A stretch of DNA of 64,000 nt from an uncultured Sphingomonas sp. (GCF_913777625.1 NZ_CAJYTI010000040.1:186001-250000), one strand, 5' to 3'; shown: positions 26,285-35,148, numbered from the stretch's first letter. Notes: generated by a model from the letters alone, not told the origin. A program made the numbers and translations.

Positions 26285-27958
26285 CTACCGCCCCTGCGCG
26301 CGCCAGCGACGGATGGTCCGCTCGATGCTCGCCTCTTCGCCGCCCGCCTCGCGCCACAGCGCGGAGAAGAGCGGGTCGTCCGAGGCCGGGCGCTTTTCCG
26401 GCTCGAGATCGTCGAACAGCAGGCGCACCGGCGTCGCCACGCCCTCGCCCACTGCGATGCATTCCCGGTTCCGCAGCGCCGGGATCGCATCGAGGAAACC
26501 GCGTGCGCCTTCCGGCATCGCCGCGCGGACGAAGGCCTGGTCGCGCTCGTTGTTGAGCCGCATCGACAGGATGGTGCCGCATTGCGATAGCACGCCCTCG
26601 GCCAGATCCGAAGGCCGCTGGGTGATCAGCCCCAGCGACACCCCGTACTTACGCCCTTCCTTGGCAATCCGGCTGAGGATCCGCCCGACCGACGAGCCAT
26701 CGGCATTGCGCTCGTTGGGCACATAGCGATGCGCCTCCTCGCAGACGAGCAGCACGGGCCGCTTGGCCTCGCCGCGCGACCAGATCGCATAGTCGAACAC
26801 CATCCGGCTGAGCACCGCGACCACCACCGCGGTGATCTCGTTCGGCACGCCCGACACGTCGATGATCGAGATCGGCTTGCCGCCGCCCGGCAGGCGGAAG
26901 ATGCGCGCCAGGAACGCCGCCATCGTGTCCGCCACCAGCATGCCGGAGAACATGAAGGCATAGCGCGGATCGGCCTTCACCTCGTCGATCTTGCTCTTGA
27001 GGCGAAGATAGGGCGCCGTGTCGGTCGCCTTGTCCATCTTGCCCATGTCGAGCGTCAGCGCGTTGGTGAGGTCCGAGAGCAGGTACGGCACCGGCGCATC
27101 GACGGTGAGCTTGCCGATTTCCTGCCCGATCCGGTTCTTCGAGCGGGCCGCCAGCAGGCACTTGGCGAGGATGTCGGCATCGACCTGCCGCTCGCCGCCC
27201 TCGCTGGTGAGGAACACCTCGCAATGTTCCTCGAAGTTCATCAGCCAATAGGGGAGCTGCAGGTTGGAGACGTCGAACAGCGCGCCATTGTGCTGGAAGG
27301 CACGGCCATATTCGCCGTGCGGATCGATCATCACCACATGGCCCTGCGGCGCCAGCTGGCAGATGCGGTGCAGGATCAGCGCGGCGGAGGTCGACTTGCC
27401 GGTGCCGGTCGAGCCGAGCAGCGCGAAATGCTTGCCGAGCATCGCGTCGATATAAAGCGCGGCGCGAATGTCCTTGGTCGGGTAGACGGTGCCCACCTCG
27501 ATATGCGCGCGATCGTCCGCCGCGTAGATCTGGCGGAGATCGGCGGTGGTGACCGCGAACACCTCGGCGCCCGGCGCCGGATAGCGGGTGACGCCGCGGC
27601 GGAAGCGGTACAGCTTGCCCGTCAGCCGCTCCTCGTCGCCTTCGCCGAGGAAGTCGATCGTCGCCGCGATCCGCTTGCCCGAGGGATCGAGCCGGGCGGT
27701 GCGGATGCTGGCGATCAGCCAGGCGCTGCCCACCCGGATCTTGACCTGCGCGCCCACCTGCCCGGCATTGGCGAGCGCGGCGTCGCCGCTCTCGGCCAGC
27801 GCATCGAGCTCGCCCAGGTCGAGGAGCACCTGGCTGGAGGCGCCGGCAATCTCGAACACCGCGCCGATCGCGCGCGGCCCGCCAGGCGCCCGGCTCGTCG
27901 GCGCGCCGCCCCCGCTTCCTTCACTTTCAAATCCACCGACGCGAAACTGGCCTTCCAT
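26285..27958 (-). CDS. HerA-like hexameric ATPase (DUF87/FtsK-type)
   Basis: A 557-residue protein. An N-terminal beta-barrel (about 20-150, HAS-barrel style) is followed by the ATPase core with Walker A LLGSTGTGKSTSA near residue 200, then MIDPHGEYGRAF, Walker B VLLVCEEAHRYVPNE, and ITQRPSDLAEGVLSQC as sensor/arginine-finger region. HerA proteins are DNA translocases in end-resection or defence. No NurA nuclease, Sir2 or other partner is adjacent, so its job here is unknown. The start is ATG 27958 (MEGQFRVGGF). A short TIGR02186 gene lies 67 bases upstream on the same strand. Confidence 0.85.
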   Translation of the reverse strand: MEGQFRVGGFESEGSGGGAPTSRAPGGPRAIGAVFEIAGASSQVLLDLGELDALAESGDAALANAGQVGAQVKIRVGSAWLIASIRTARLDPSGKRIAATIDFLGEGDEERLTGKLYRFRRGVTRYPAPGAEVFAVTTADLRQIYAADDRAHIEVGTVYPTKDIRAALYIDAMLGKHFALLGSTGTGKSTSAALILHRICQLAPQGHVVMIDPHGEYGRAFQHNGALFDVSNLQLPYWLMNFEEHCEVFLTSEGGERQVDADILAKCLLAARSKNRIGQEIGKLTVDAPVPYLLSDLTNALTLDMGKMDKATDTAPYLRLKSKIDEVKADPRYAFMFSGMLVADTMAAFLARIFRLPGGGKPISIIDVSGVPNEITAVVVAVLSRMVFDYAIWSRGEAKRPVLLVCEEAHRYVPNERNADGSSVGRILSRIAKEGRKYGVSLGLITQRPSDLAEGVLSQCGTILSMRLNNERDQAFVRAAMPEGARGFLDAIPALRNRECIAVGEGVATPVRLLFDDLEPEKRPASDDPLFSALWREAGGEEASIERTIRRWRAQGR

Positions 27959-28025
27959 CGTGCATCCCCAAAAAAGGCGGGCACACCATGGACTTGGCCG
28001 GGTTAAGACGGGGTATCCAGTCCGA

Positions 28026-28790
28026 TCAGAACCGCCGCCAGAGCGCGCCTGCGCCCCAGCCGAAGAGAAACGAGACGCCGACCGCGACCAGCCCGTAGAC
28101 GAGCGCATGCTGGTCCGCGCTCGTCGCGACGAACCGCTCGAAGCCCGATTTGCGGATCGCAATCGGCCGCACCGCTGCGGCCAGCACGCGGCCGTCACGG
28201 ATCAGGAAGGTCTCGGCGGTGAACCGCCCCACCGGCACCCGCGCCGGGATGGTCAGCCGCGCGCGGTAGAGCACCCCGCCGGTGATCTCCACCGCGCCGG
28301 GCGCCTCGTAGAACAGGCCGCTGCGGCGCTTGAGGTCCACCAGCCCCTGGTCGAAGCGCTGCTGCACCTCCGGCGCCGCGCCCGAGGCGGGGGAAAGCTG
28401 CAGGCTGTCCAGCCCCAGTTCGTAGATCGCCCGAGTCCGGTCGTCGACCAGCTGGCGGATCGGCCGCGACGAGGCGATCGCGTAGAAGCTGGGGGCCGAG
28501 CGATAGCGGGTCTGCGCGGCGTTGACCCAGATGCCGGCGACTTTCGATTTTTCGCGGACCACCACCGACTCGGTCGGCCCCTTGATCACCACCACGATAT
28601 CGGCGGGGCGCTGGCCCTTTTGCGGCGCGATGCCGCCGGGATAGACAATCGCGCCGAACAGCAGCAGCTCGGCCCCGGTGAAGCTGTAGGCGATCTCGAT
28701 GTCGCGCTGCGAAACGTCGGGCACCAGCTCGGGCTTGGCCTGCCCCATCAGCAGCGGGGCGAACAGCGCCAGCGCCCAGGCCCGTCTCAC
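28026..28790 (-). CDS. TIGR02186 family membrane protein
   Basis: A 254-residue protein with an N-terminal signal peptide (MRRAWALALFAPLLMGQA), a periplasmic beta-rich domain and a C-terminal transmembrane helix (about 229-248, ALVYGLVAVGVSFLFGWGA). Motifs IEIAYSFTGAELLLFGAI and DIVVVIKGP are those I know from the alphaproteobacterial TIGR02186 family, usually found beside a TauE/SafE permease as here. The role is unknown, possibly assisting sulfur-anion export. The ATG overlaps the TauE/SafE stop by four bases. Confidence 0.85.
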   Translation of the reverse strand: MRRAWALALFAPLLMGQAKPELVPDVSQRDIEIAYSFTGAELLLFGAIVYPGGIAPQKGQRPADIVVVIKGPTESVVVREKSKVAGIWVNAAQTRYRSAPSFYAIASSRPIRQLVDDRTRAIYELGLDSLQLSPASGAAPEVQQRFDQGLVDLKRRSGLFYEAPGAVEITGGVLYRARLTIPARVPVGRFTAETFLIRDGRVLAAAVRPIAIRKSGFERFVATSADQHALVYGLVAVGVSFLFGWGAGALWRRF

Positions 28791-29701
28791 GCCGTCCCCA
28801 CCGAGTAGATCTCATCCGGCCGCCAGGCGAGGCCGAGCAGCATGCGGGCGGCGACCGCCAGCACGATCAGCGCGAGGAGCAGCCGCAGATATTCGGGCTT
28901 GGCCTTGGCCGCGAACCGCGCGCCGAGCTGGGCACCGATCACCGAGCCGAGCAGCAGCAGGATCGCCAGCACGATGTCGACCGCCTTGGTGGTCGTCGCA
29001 TGCACCATGGTCGCGACGGCGGTGGTGAACAGCGTCTGGAACAGCGAGGTGCCGACCACCGTCTGCGTGCCCATGCCGAGGATGTAGAGCATCGCCGGCA
29101 CCAGGATGAACCCGCCGCCGACGCCCAGCAGCATCGTCAGCACGCCGGTGAACATGCCGAGCAGCAAGGGCGCCAGCGGCGAGATGTAGAGGCCCGAGGC
29201 ATAGAAGCGCCAACGGAAGGGCAGCGCAGCGACCAGCGGATGGTGGCGGCGCTTGCGGGCCTTGGGCGGCCTCGCGCCGCGCGCCACCCGGATCGTGCTC
29301 ACCGACTCCCTGGCCATCAGCCCCCCGATCGACCCGAGGAGGACGACGTAGAGCACCCCGATCACCACGTCGATCTGGCCGCTTGCCTGGAGAAGCTTGA
29401 ACAGCCAGGCCCCGATCAGGCTCCCCAGGATGCCGCCGGCCACCAGCACCACCCCCATCTGGACGTCGACGCCCTTGCGGCGGAAATGCGCGAACACGCC
29501 CGAGACGCTGGCGCCGGTCACCTGGCTCGCAGCCGAGGCGGCGGCAACGGTGGGCGGGATGCCGTAGAAGATCAGCAGCGGCGTCGTCAGGAATCCGCCG
29601 CCCACCCCGAACATGCCCGAGAGCAGACCCACGCCCAGCCCCAGCGCCACGATCAGGAGCGCGTTGACCGAGAGATTGGCGATGGGAAGGTACAGATCCA
29701 T
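28787..29701 (-). CDS. TauE/SafE family anion permease
   Basis: A 304-residue membrane protein with about eight hydrophobic helices. Two internal repeats are visible, each opening with a glycine-rich motif (GLLSGMFGVGGGFLTTPLL near residue 25 and LTMLLGVGGGFILVPAML near 190), the hallmark of the TauE/SafE family. Members export sulfite, sulfoacetate or related organosulfur anions. The pairing with TIGR02186 supports a joint function. It starts just right of the NfrA-like gene cluster on the same strand. Confidence 0.92.
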   Translation of the reverse strand: MDLYLPIANLSVNALLIVALGLGVGLLSGMFGVGGGFLTTPLLIFYGIPPTVAAASAASQVTGASVSGVFAHFRRKGVDVQMGVVLVAGGILGSLIGAWLFKLLQASGQIDVVIGVLYVVLLGSIGGLMARESVSTIRVARGARPPKARKRRHHPLVAALPFRWRFYASGLYISPLAPLLLGMFTGVLTMLLGVGGGFILVPAMLYILGMGTQTVVGTSLFQTLFTTAVATMVHATTTKAVDIVLAILLLLGSVIGAQLGARFAAKAKPEYLRLLLALIVLAVAARMLLGLAWRPDEIYSVGTA

Positions 29702-29770
29702 GCGGGGGTAGACCTAACCCGTTTCGACGGCGCCGCGAAAGAGCGAAGCGGCGGAATTGCCGCGTCGCCG

Positions 29771-30811
29771 TCAGAAGTCGCTGCCGAGGGTGAGTGCCAG
29801 CCCCGAGCCGGGCCGCGCATCTCCGGCGATACGTTGCCGCCAGTCGAGCGCAAGGCGTGCCCGCACCGAACCGATCGGGACGACGGCAACCAGCGACGGG
29901 CCGATGTCGACCCGCTGGCCCTCGCGCTGCGCCGCCCCCCACGCGCCGACGCCCAGTGCCAGCACGCTGCGCCTGCCGTGCGCGACCTCCCGGGCGAGCC
30001 GCACGGCGCCGTCGGCATAGGGCGCGCGTTCGGCGCGCAGGATCATCCCTGCTTGGCCATAGGCTTCCAGCCGGAACCCCGGCGCGATGCCGCGGTCGAG
30101 GCCCGCGACCACCCCCGCCCCCGGGCCGTCGTGGATGCCGTCCAGCCCGAAGCGATGCTCGATGCTCAGCCGTACCGGCGCGCGGCCGGGTTGCCATTCC
30201 ACGCCGAAAGCCGCCTCGGCGCCGGTGCCGCGGAGGGGCCCGGCGAGACGCCCATAAGCGGCGAGGCGCCGGCCGGGGCCCAGCCCATAGGCCAGCCGCA
30301 CGCCATATTGGCTGCCCCCCAGCTGGCTGGCAGCGGGCGCGGCGCCCAGGCCGCGGCCAGGCCGCAGCACCAGCCAGCTGCTCGCCTGCCAATGATCACG
30401 GCGGGGCAAGGGTAAGGCGACGGCCGACACGCCCGCCTCGGCGCGGCCCTGCGCCGAGGGCATGGCGGGCGGGACGGCCGGCGGTAGCGCTACTGCGTCC
30501 GGCAGGGGCGCAACGAGCGCGGGCAGGTGCGGCGGCACCGTGCCGCCGGTGGCCGGCCGCGACCGGACTGGGCGCGCGCCGCCAGCGCGCGATCCTGTGG
30601 CGCCCGCTTCCGACACCGCCCGTCCTCGGGATGCCTCGGCTGACGCTGCCGGCGGCGGCAGCAATCGCAGCGACGGCCGGAGCGTTGCGGGGAGCACTGC
30701 CGGCAGCGCAGGCGGCGGTGCAGGCCACAGCATCGCAACGCGCACCCCGATCCATCCGAAAGCAACCGCGCCGACGAACCGCAACGGGCGGCCGCGGCGC
30801 ACACCCGTCAT
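29771..30811 (-). CDS. NfrA C-terminal domain-like outer-membrane protein, shortened
   Basis: A 346-residue protein. A short N-terminal hydrophobic segment (about 11-30) is followed by a long proline/alanine-rich linker (about 30-140). Residues about 145-346 form a beta-rich domain: WQASSWLVLRPGRGLG, LGGSQYGVRLAYGLGPGR, IEHRFGLDG and a C-terminal LALTLGSDF. I read it as the C-terminal barrel of the N4 adsorption protein A (NfrA) family, but the large TPR region of classical NfrA is absent. The start overlaps the NfrB-like gene by ATGA. Together they probably make or export a surface glycan. Confidence 0.6.
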   Translation of the reverse strand: MTGVRRGRPLRFVGAVAFGWIGVRVAMLWPAPPPALPAVLPATLRPSLRLLPPPAASAEASRGRAVSEAGATGSRAGGARPVRSRPATGGTVPPHLPALVAPLPDAVALPPAVPPAMPSAQGRAEAGVSAVALPLPRRDHWQASSWLVLRPGRGLGAAPAASQLGGSQYGVRLAYGLGPGRRLAAYGRLAGPLRGTGAEAAFGVEWQPGRAPVRLSIEHRFGLDGIHDGPGAGVVAGLDRGIAPGFRLEAYGQAGMILRAERAPYADGAVRLAREVAHGRRSVLALGVGAWGAAQREGQRVDIGPSLVAVVPIGSVRARLALDWRQRIAGDARPGSGLALTLGSDF

Positions 30812-32190
30812 GCGCTGACCAAGGGCGCGCGCATCGCCGCTGTGGGGAACTGGTGCGCCGTCTTGTCCCAGTGCACCGCGCCGCCGGCGAGCAGGCGGAG
30901 ATAGATCCAAAGTGCGCGCCGCGCCGCGAGCAGACCGATATAGTTGGCCACCAGCATCCGCGGCACCGCCCAAAGTCCCTCGCGCCAGCCATGCAGCCGG
31001 GCCACGAGCACGCCCCGCACGACCAGCCGCCACGCCAGCAGCGCCAGGTTGATCGCCGCGCCCGTTTCCAGCCAAGGCGCCGGTGGCGGTTGCGGGATCC
31101 CGGTGGCGGCATGCAGGAGGTAGGTGAATCCCCAGAACAGCAGCGTCGCATAGGCGATGGCGAGCACCGGCATCGCCAGGGTCGCGCGCCGATCCCGCAT
31201 GCGCATCCAGTGATCGCACAGGTCCCAGGGCCGCCCCCATCCGGTACGATCCCAGCCGGCGAGCGCGATGCCGGCCATCCAGCGCGCCTTCTGGCGAACC
31301 GACGCCGTCACGCTGGCCGGGAAATAGGCCCGCACCGCCACCGGCGGGCCGCCGGGCGTTTCCGCCGAACGAACGAAGATGCCGCGCTCCCCCATCGCGC
31401 GCAGCGTAAGGCCGAGCTCATAGTCCTCGGTCAGGCTGGCGGGATCGAACGGGTCGCCACGCGCCGCGGCGATTCGCCGCAGCACGTCGCAGCGTATCGC
31501 ACAGCCCACCCCGGCGAGCGGCAGGCTGGCCCCCAGCATCTGCCGCACCGGCAGCGCCAGCCCGTGCGACTGGGCGAATTCGTCGAGATAATGGCCGGAT
31601 ACCAGCACCGATCCAGGCTGGCGGAGCGGCACGACCGGGATCTGCACCGCGCCGTAGCGCTCGATCCAGGCGGCATAGACTGCGAGTTCCCGCGGATGCA
31701 CCACATCCTCGGCATCGTGCAGCACGACCGCGGTGAACGGCCTGCCTTCCGCCGCGACGTCCCGCTCCAGCGCCTCCCATAACCGGTTGAGGCAGTCGGC
31801 CTTGGTGGTTGGGCCGGGATGCGGGCCCACGACGAGCCGAACACGAACATCCGACTGCGCGACCTCGGCAACCGCAGCGATGGTCGCCAGATCATTCGGA
31901 TAGGTACCGACGTAGATTCGATAGGGTTGGGACTGCCACTGCGCGAGCATTGCGCGCAACATTTCGGTGATTACCGCCGACTCATCCCATGCAGGGACGA
32001 ATATAGCAAATCGTGCGTCATACACGATGGAAGCGCTGTCAAACGGCGCGCTCGCCTTACGCCTTCTGAACAAACAGCTAAAAATAAATAGCGCATCAAT
32101 CAGCAGGTCATCTATGCCGCCGATCAACATGAATACGACAGATGCAACCAGCATCTCACAGAGTATCGTATCGACTACTTCGATCATCAT
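30808..32190 (-). CDS. NfrB-like family 2 glycosyltransferase
   Basis: An inner-membrane glycosyltransferase of about 460 residues. Features in order: N-terminal helix; FAIFVPAWDESAVI opening the GT-A domain; metal-binding VVLHDAEDVVHP; LTEDYELGLTLRAMG; and QKARWMAGIALAGWDR (Q-x-x-R-W type), followed by two or more transmembrane helices. This matches the NfrB type of GT2 proteins. I use ATG 32190 (MMIEVVDT) with GGGGCGGGCG upstream; ATG 32211 adds seven residues. The first 60 codons and the leader are less GC-rich than the rest. The NfrA-like gene is coupled downstream. Confidence 0.82.
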   Translation of the reverse strand: MMIEVVDTILCEMLVASVVFMLIGGIDDLLIDALFIFSCLFRRRKASAPFDSASIVYDARFAIFVPAWDESAVITEMLRAMLAQWQSQPYRIYVGTYPNDLATIAAVAEVAQSDVRVRLVVGPHPGPTTKADCLNRLWEALERDVAAEGRPFTAVVLHDAEDVVHPRELAVYAAWIERYGAVQIPVVPLRQPGSVLVSGHYLDEFAQSHGLALPVRQMLGASLPLAGVGCAIRCDVLRRIAAARGDPFDPASLTEDYELGLTLRAMGERGIFVRSAETPGGPPVAVRAYFPASVTASVRQKARWMAGIALAGWDRTGWGRPWDLCDHWMRMRDRRATLAMPVLAIAYATLLFWGFTYLLHAATGIPQPPPAPWLETGAAINLALLAWRLVVRGVLVARLHGWREGLWAVPRMLVANYIGLLAARRALWIYLRLLAGGAVHWDKTAHQFPTAAMRAPLVSA

Positions 32191-32211
32191 CGCCCGCCCC
32201 AAACGATGCAT

Positions 32212-32435
32212 CCCGAGTCGGATTATGTTACTATCTATGGTCGAAAAGATAATATCAACCTATATGTGCAGATACGCAGCAAAGGCTTGTGCGACCATCT
32301 CTCGCGCCGCGTTGATTTTCCGAAGCGATAGGGAACTCGGCGTGCTGGTGGCCGTTGCCTGCCCGATTCTTTGGACAACCCGCACCTTGAACCGGCCGCA
32401 CCGCTTGATCGGTACGGCCGGTTCTCTTTTCCTGC
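32212..32435. other. Intergenic region upstream of the NfrB-like gene
   Basis: AT-richer than neighbouring DNA. It should carry the leftward promoter of the nfrB-like gene and the 3' flank of the RcnB-like gene. It also contains a plus-strand terminator-like hairpin (32389-32428) with no annotated plus-strand gene before it. A short non-coding RNA is possible. Confidence 0.4.
32389..32428 (+). terminator. Plus-strand terminator-like hairpin with U tract, no gene before it
   Basis: GAACCGGCCG at 32389-32398 pairs perfectly with CGGCCGGTTC at 32415-32424, and TCTTTT follows on the plus strand. The U tract therefore favours rightward transcripts, yet the genes on both sides run leftward. It may still end the RcnB-like transcript as a plain hairpin. 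Confidence 0.6.
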
Positions 32436-32957
32436 TTACCAGTAAAAGCCCGGGAGCACGCGAATCACGGTGCCGCGGCGGGTATCGACCAGCAGGACAT
32501 CGTTATAGTGGCGCACCCAGGCGCGGCCGAAGCCGGGCTGCGGCAGGTGATAGCGCCACGGATCGCCGATCAGATAGCGCGGGCCATAATAGACGGTGCC
32601 GATCCGGGCACCCGGCTGGAAGCGGTAATAGCGGAAGGGCGCCCGCCATTCGCCGCGCGCATACAGCCCGCGGTTGTGATCGCGCCAGACCCGCCAGTCA
32701 TTCTCGGCCCAGCGACGGTCGCGGTCGCGCAGATCCTCGCGATATTCGCGGTGGGCGTCGCGCAGGTCCCGGCGCTCTTCGTGGATGCGACGCGGATCGC
32801 CCGAGCGTTCGGCGCGGCGCAGGTCGTGCTCGGCATCGTGGATATCACGGCGATCGCCGCGCAATTCCGCCTGCGACTGGGCCATCGCGCTACCCGAAAC
32901 CAGCAGCGCAGGTGCCGCGAACGCGGTCAGCATCGCGAGGGGTACGAGCTTCTTCAT
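32436..32957 (-). CDS. RcnB-like periplasmic protein
   Basis: A 173-residue exported protein. The signal peptide covers about residues 1-26 (ending SGSAMAQS). A highly charged Asp/Arg-rich helical stretch (about 30-85: repeated RDxxDAxxDLRRAE-like segments) is followed by an RcnB/YcfJ-style domain with VYYGPRYLIGDPWRYHLPQP and LLVDTRRGTVIRVLPGFYW. RcnB proteins take part in metal homeostasis in enterobacteria, but sphingomonad members vary and the role is unknown. It is separated from bamE by about 116 bases on the same strand. Confidence 0.82.
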   Translation of the reverse strand: MKKLVPLAMLTAFAAPALLVSGSAMAQSQAELRGDRRDIHDAEHDLRRAERSGDPRRIHEERRDLRDAHREYREDLRDRDRRWAENDWRVWRDHNRGLYARGEWRAPFRYYRFQPGARIGTVYYGPRYLIGDPWRYHLPQPGFGRAWVRHYNDVLLVDTRRGTVIRVLPGFYW

Positions 32958-33073
32958 CGGTCTTCTCCATCCTGATCGAACCCGCCGGCCCGAAGGCCGG
33001 CTTGGGCACAGGAATGGAGAAGTCTCGCTGAACGCTCCGCGAACGCTGTCGTCAGCGAAACGAAAGGCGAGGA

Positions 33074-33562
33074 TTACTGGCCGCCACCGCCGCCGCCGGC
33101 ACCGCCACCGGGGCCGCCTGCACCAGGCGCGCCGACCGTGCCGATATTGCCGAACAGATCGGAGAAGAAGCTGCGGCGGCGGCCCAGCGTCGGCGTGGTC
33201 TTGCCATAGGGGCTGATCGATGCGGCCAGCTCGACGCCGGTTTGGTCGATCGACGTGACGTTGCCCGCCTGATCGAACCGGACGCGCACCGTGGTCTGCG
33301 ACTTCACCTTCGGGTTGCGAAAGGCGAAGTTGCTGCTGTCGCGCGAGACGTAGAACCACTCGCCTTCGTTGAACTGGCTGGTGAAGCTGGGATGGCCGAG
33401 CGTCTGCAGCACCGAGTCGCGGGTGTCGATGCCCGGCTGCACCGAAGCGACGAGATCGTGATCGACGACATAGCCCTGATGCAGCCGCACCGGCGTACAG
33501 GCGGTGGTGCCGAGCACGACCAACAACGCGGCGGCGCCGAGCGTGCGAACGGGAAGCGACAT
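33074..33562 (-). CDS. bamE: Outer-membrane protein assembly factor BamE
   Basis: A 162-residue SmpA/OmlA-family lipoprotein. The signal sequence leads to a likely lipidated cysteine at about 22 (LLVVLGTTAC). The BamE fold follows: HQGYVVDHDLVASVQPGIDT, LQTLGHPSFTSQF, GEWFYVSRD and VRVRFDQAGNVTSID. A glycine-rich tail ends the protein. BamE supports BamA in inserting outer-membrane barrels. It diverges from the cytochrome chaperone gene across a 116-base gap. Confidence 0.92.
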   Translation of the reverse strand: MSLPVRTLGAAALLVVLGTTACTPVRLHQGYVVDHDLVASVQPGIDTRDSVLQTLGHPSFTSQFNEGEWFYVSRDSSNFAFRNPKVKSQTTVRVRFDQAGNVTSIDQTGVELAASISPYGKTTPTLGRRRSFFSDLFGNIGTVGAPGAGGPGGGAGGGGGGQ

Positions 33563-33678
33563 CAGGATCTCCAGGCAAACACGTGCGGCCCCCGGATTGC
33601 ATCGCGGGCCGAAGGCCTCAATATGCGGCAAATTGCGGCCAAACAAGGTCGCGACCGAGGAAGGCACGAACAACGGCA

Positions 33679-34191
33679 ATGCGAATGCTCCAGCGGCTCT
33701 TCGGCAAACCCGATCGCGGCACCGCCCCGCAGCTCTATGCGGGCGTCGTCGCACGCGGCCGGGCGGCGCACTGGTATACCGACGGCGGGGTGCCCGACAC
33801 GGTCGACGGCCGGTTCGACATGATCGCTGCGGTGCTGTGCATCGTGCTGCTGCGGCTGGAGGCGGAACCCGCCGGCATCCCCACCAGCACCGCGGTGGCC
33901 GAATGCTTCATCGACGACATGGACGGCCAGCTGCGCGAGATCGGCATCGGCGACATCATCGTCGGCAAGCATGTCGGCCGGATGATGGGCATGCTCGGTG
34001 GCCGGCTCGGCGCCTATCGCAGCGGGCTGGCGGAAGGCGACCTTGGCCCCGCGCTGGTCCGCAACCTCTATCGCGGCACGGCGCCGGCGCCGGCCGCCCT
34101 CACCCATGTCGACGCGCGCTTGCGCGCCTTTCGCGATGCGCTGGCGGCGATGCCGCTGGCGCGGGTAATCGCAGGAGAGCTTCCCGAATGA
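33679..34191 (+). CDS. Ubiquinol-cytochrome c chaperone family protein
   Basis: A 170-residue soluble protein of the CBP3/UQCC family (ubiquinol-cytochrome c chaperone). The characteristic region is HWYTDGGVPDTVDGRFDMI, followed by AVAECFIDDMDGQLREIGIGD and GRMMGMLGGRLGAYR. Family members assist assembly of the bc1 complex. ATG 33679 and ATG 33685 (MLQRLF) are both possible starts. The last codon overlaps the start of the DUF177 gene by four bases (ATGA). Confidence 0.88.
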   Translation: MRMLQRLFGKPDRGTAPQLYAGVVARGRAAHWYTDGGVPDTVDGRFDMIAAVLCIVLLRLEAEPAGIPTSTAVAECFIDDMDGQLREIGIGDIIVGKHVGRMMGMLGGRLGAYRSGLAEGDLGPALVRNLYRGTAPAPAALTHVDARLRAFRDALAAMPLARVIAGELPE

Positions 34192-34715
34192 CCGACCCCG
34201 AATTTTCCCGCCCCCACCGGCTCGACCAGATCGGCGCCGGCGAAAGCGAGGTCCAGATCACCGCCGACGAAGCCGAGCGCGCCGCGCTCAGCCGCCGCTT
34301 CGGCCTCAAGTCGATCGACACGCTGAACGCCGTCTATCACCTGCGCCGCGACGCGCAGGGCGTGGTCGCGCGCGGGCACCTGTCCGCCCGGCTCACCCAG
34401 CTCTGCGTCGTCACCGACGATCCGCTGCCGGCGAAAGTCGAGCAGGATTTCGCGATCCGCTTCGTGCCCGAGACGACGAGCCCCGGCGAGGACGAAGTGG
34501 AGCTGAGCGAGGACGAGTGCGACACCGTCTTCTACACCGGCGGCACCATCGATCTGGGCGAAGCCGCGGCGGAGACGATGGCGCTCGAACTCGATCCCTA
34601 TCCGCGCAGCCCCCGCGCCGCCGAAGTGCTCCGCGCCGCCGGCGTGAAGAGCGAGGAAGAAGCCGAGCCGACCAAGGCGCTGGCCGGTCTCAAGGATCTG
34701 CTCACGAAGAAGTGA
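34188..34715 (+). CDS. YceD/DUF177 family protein
   Basis: A 175-residue cytoplasmic protein. The DUF177 region includes HLSARLTQLCVVTDDPLP and a long acidic stretch around VELSEDECDTVFYTGGTIDL, ending with LALDPYPRSP-like text (ALELDPYPRSPRA). The family often sits before rpmF and has been linked to 23S rRNA handling; here no ribosomal gene follows. AGGAGAG precedes the start, and it is coupled by ATGA to the upstream chaperone gene. The 3' end overlaps the convergent membrane-protein gene by 14 bases. Confidence 0.88.
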   Translation: MTDPEFSRPHRLDQIGAGESEVQITADEAERAALSRRFGLKSIDTLNAVYHLRRDAQGVVARGHLSARLTQLCVVTDDPLPAKVEQDFAIRFVPETTSPGEDEVELSEDECDTVFYTGGTIDLGEAAAETMALELDPYPRSPRAAEVLRAAGVKSEEEAEPTKALAGLKDLLTKK

Positions 34716-35148
34716 GATGGTGCGGGCGGGTGCCGAACAACCCGCCCGCCACCAGCAAGCCGATCGCCAGCACGACCATCGATCCCGGCGCGAAGGCCCC
34801 GCCCAGGATCACGAAATTCCCGAACGGCGTGTGCAGGTCGCGCAGGCCCGCCCAATATAGCAGCACCAGCAGCCCGCGCGCCAGGCGATGCATGGTGCCG
34901 CGCACCGGGATCCAGCAAAGCACCGCGAGTGCCACCAGGCCGCCGGCGAGGATGAGTGTCCCGACCAGCGCCGGCCAGCTTCCCGCCGCGCGCGATGCGA
35001 TGGCCGACGGGGGCGCACCTAGCCAGGCCATCCAGGCCGGCCCCGCCCACCAGGCGAACAGATGTACCGCCGCGCCGAACAGCAGGCCCAGGCTTGCCAG
35101 ACGCAGTGCGCGACGATCGGCACCAAGTGTATCACTCATATAATGCAC
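34702..35148 (-). CDS. Small integral membrane protein, unknown
   Basis: A 148-residue protein with four hydrophobic helices (about 15-40, 60-80, 90-105 and 115-140). No family is recognised; a Trp-rich first helix (LFAWWAGPAWMAWLG) and HTPFGNFVILGGAF are the most distinctive parts. ATG 35148 is used, with ATG 35139 (MSDTLGADRR) as a close alternative. It lies between convergent DUF177 and the co-directional TetR gene, 31 bases from the latter, so it might be in the TetR transcript. Confidence 0.65.
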   Translation of the reverse strand: MHYMSDTLGADRRALRLASLGLLFGAAVHLFAWWAGPAWMAWLGAPPSAIASRAAGSWPALVGTLILAGGLVALAVLCWIPVRGTMHRLARGLLVLLYWAGLRDLHTPFGNFVILGGAFAPGSMVVLAIGLLVAGGLFGTRPHHLTSS

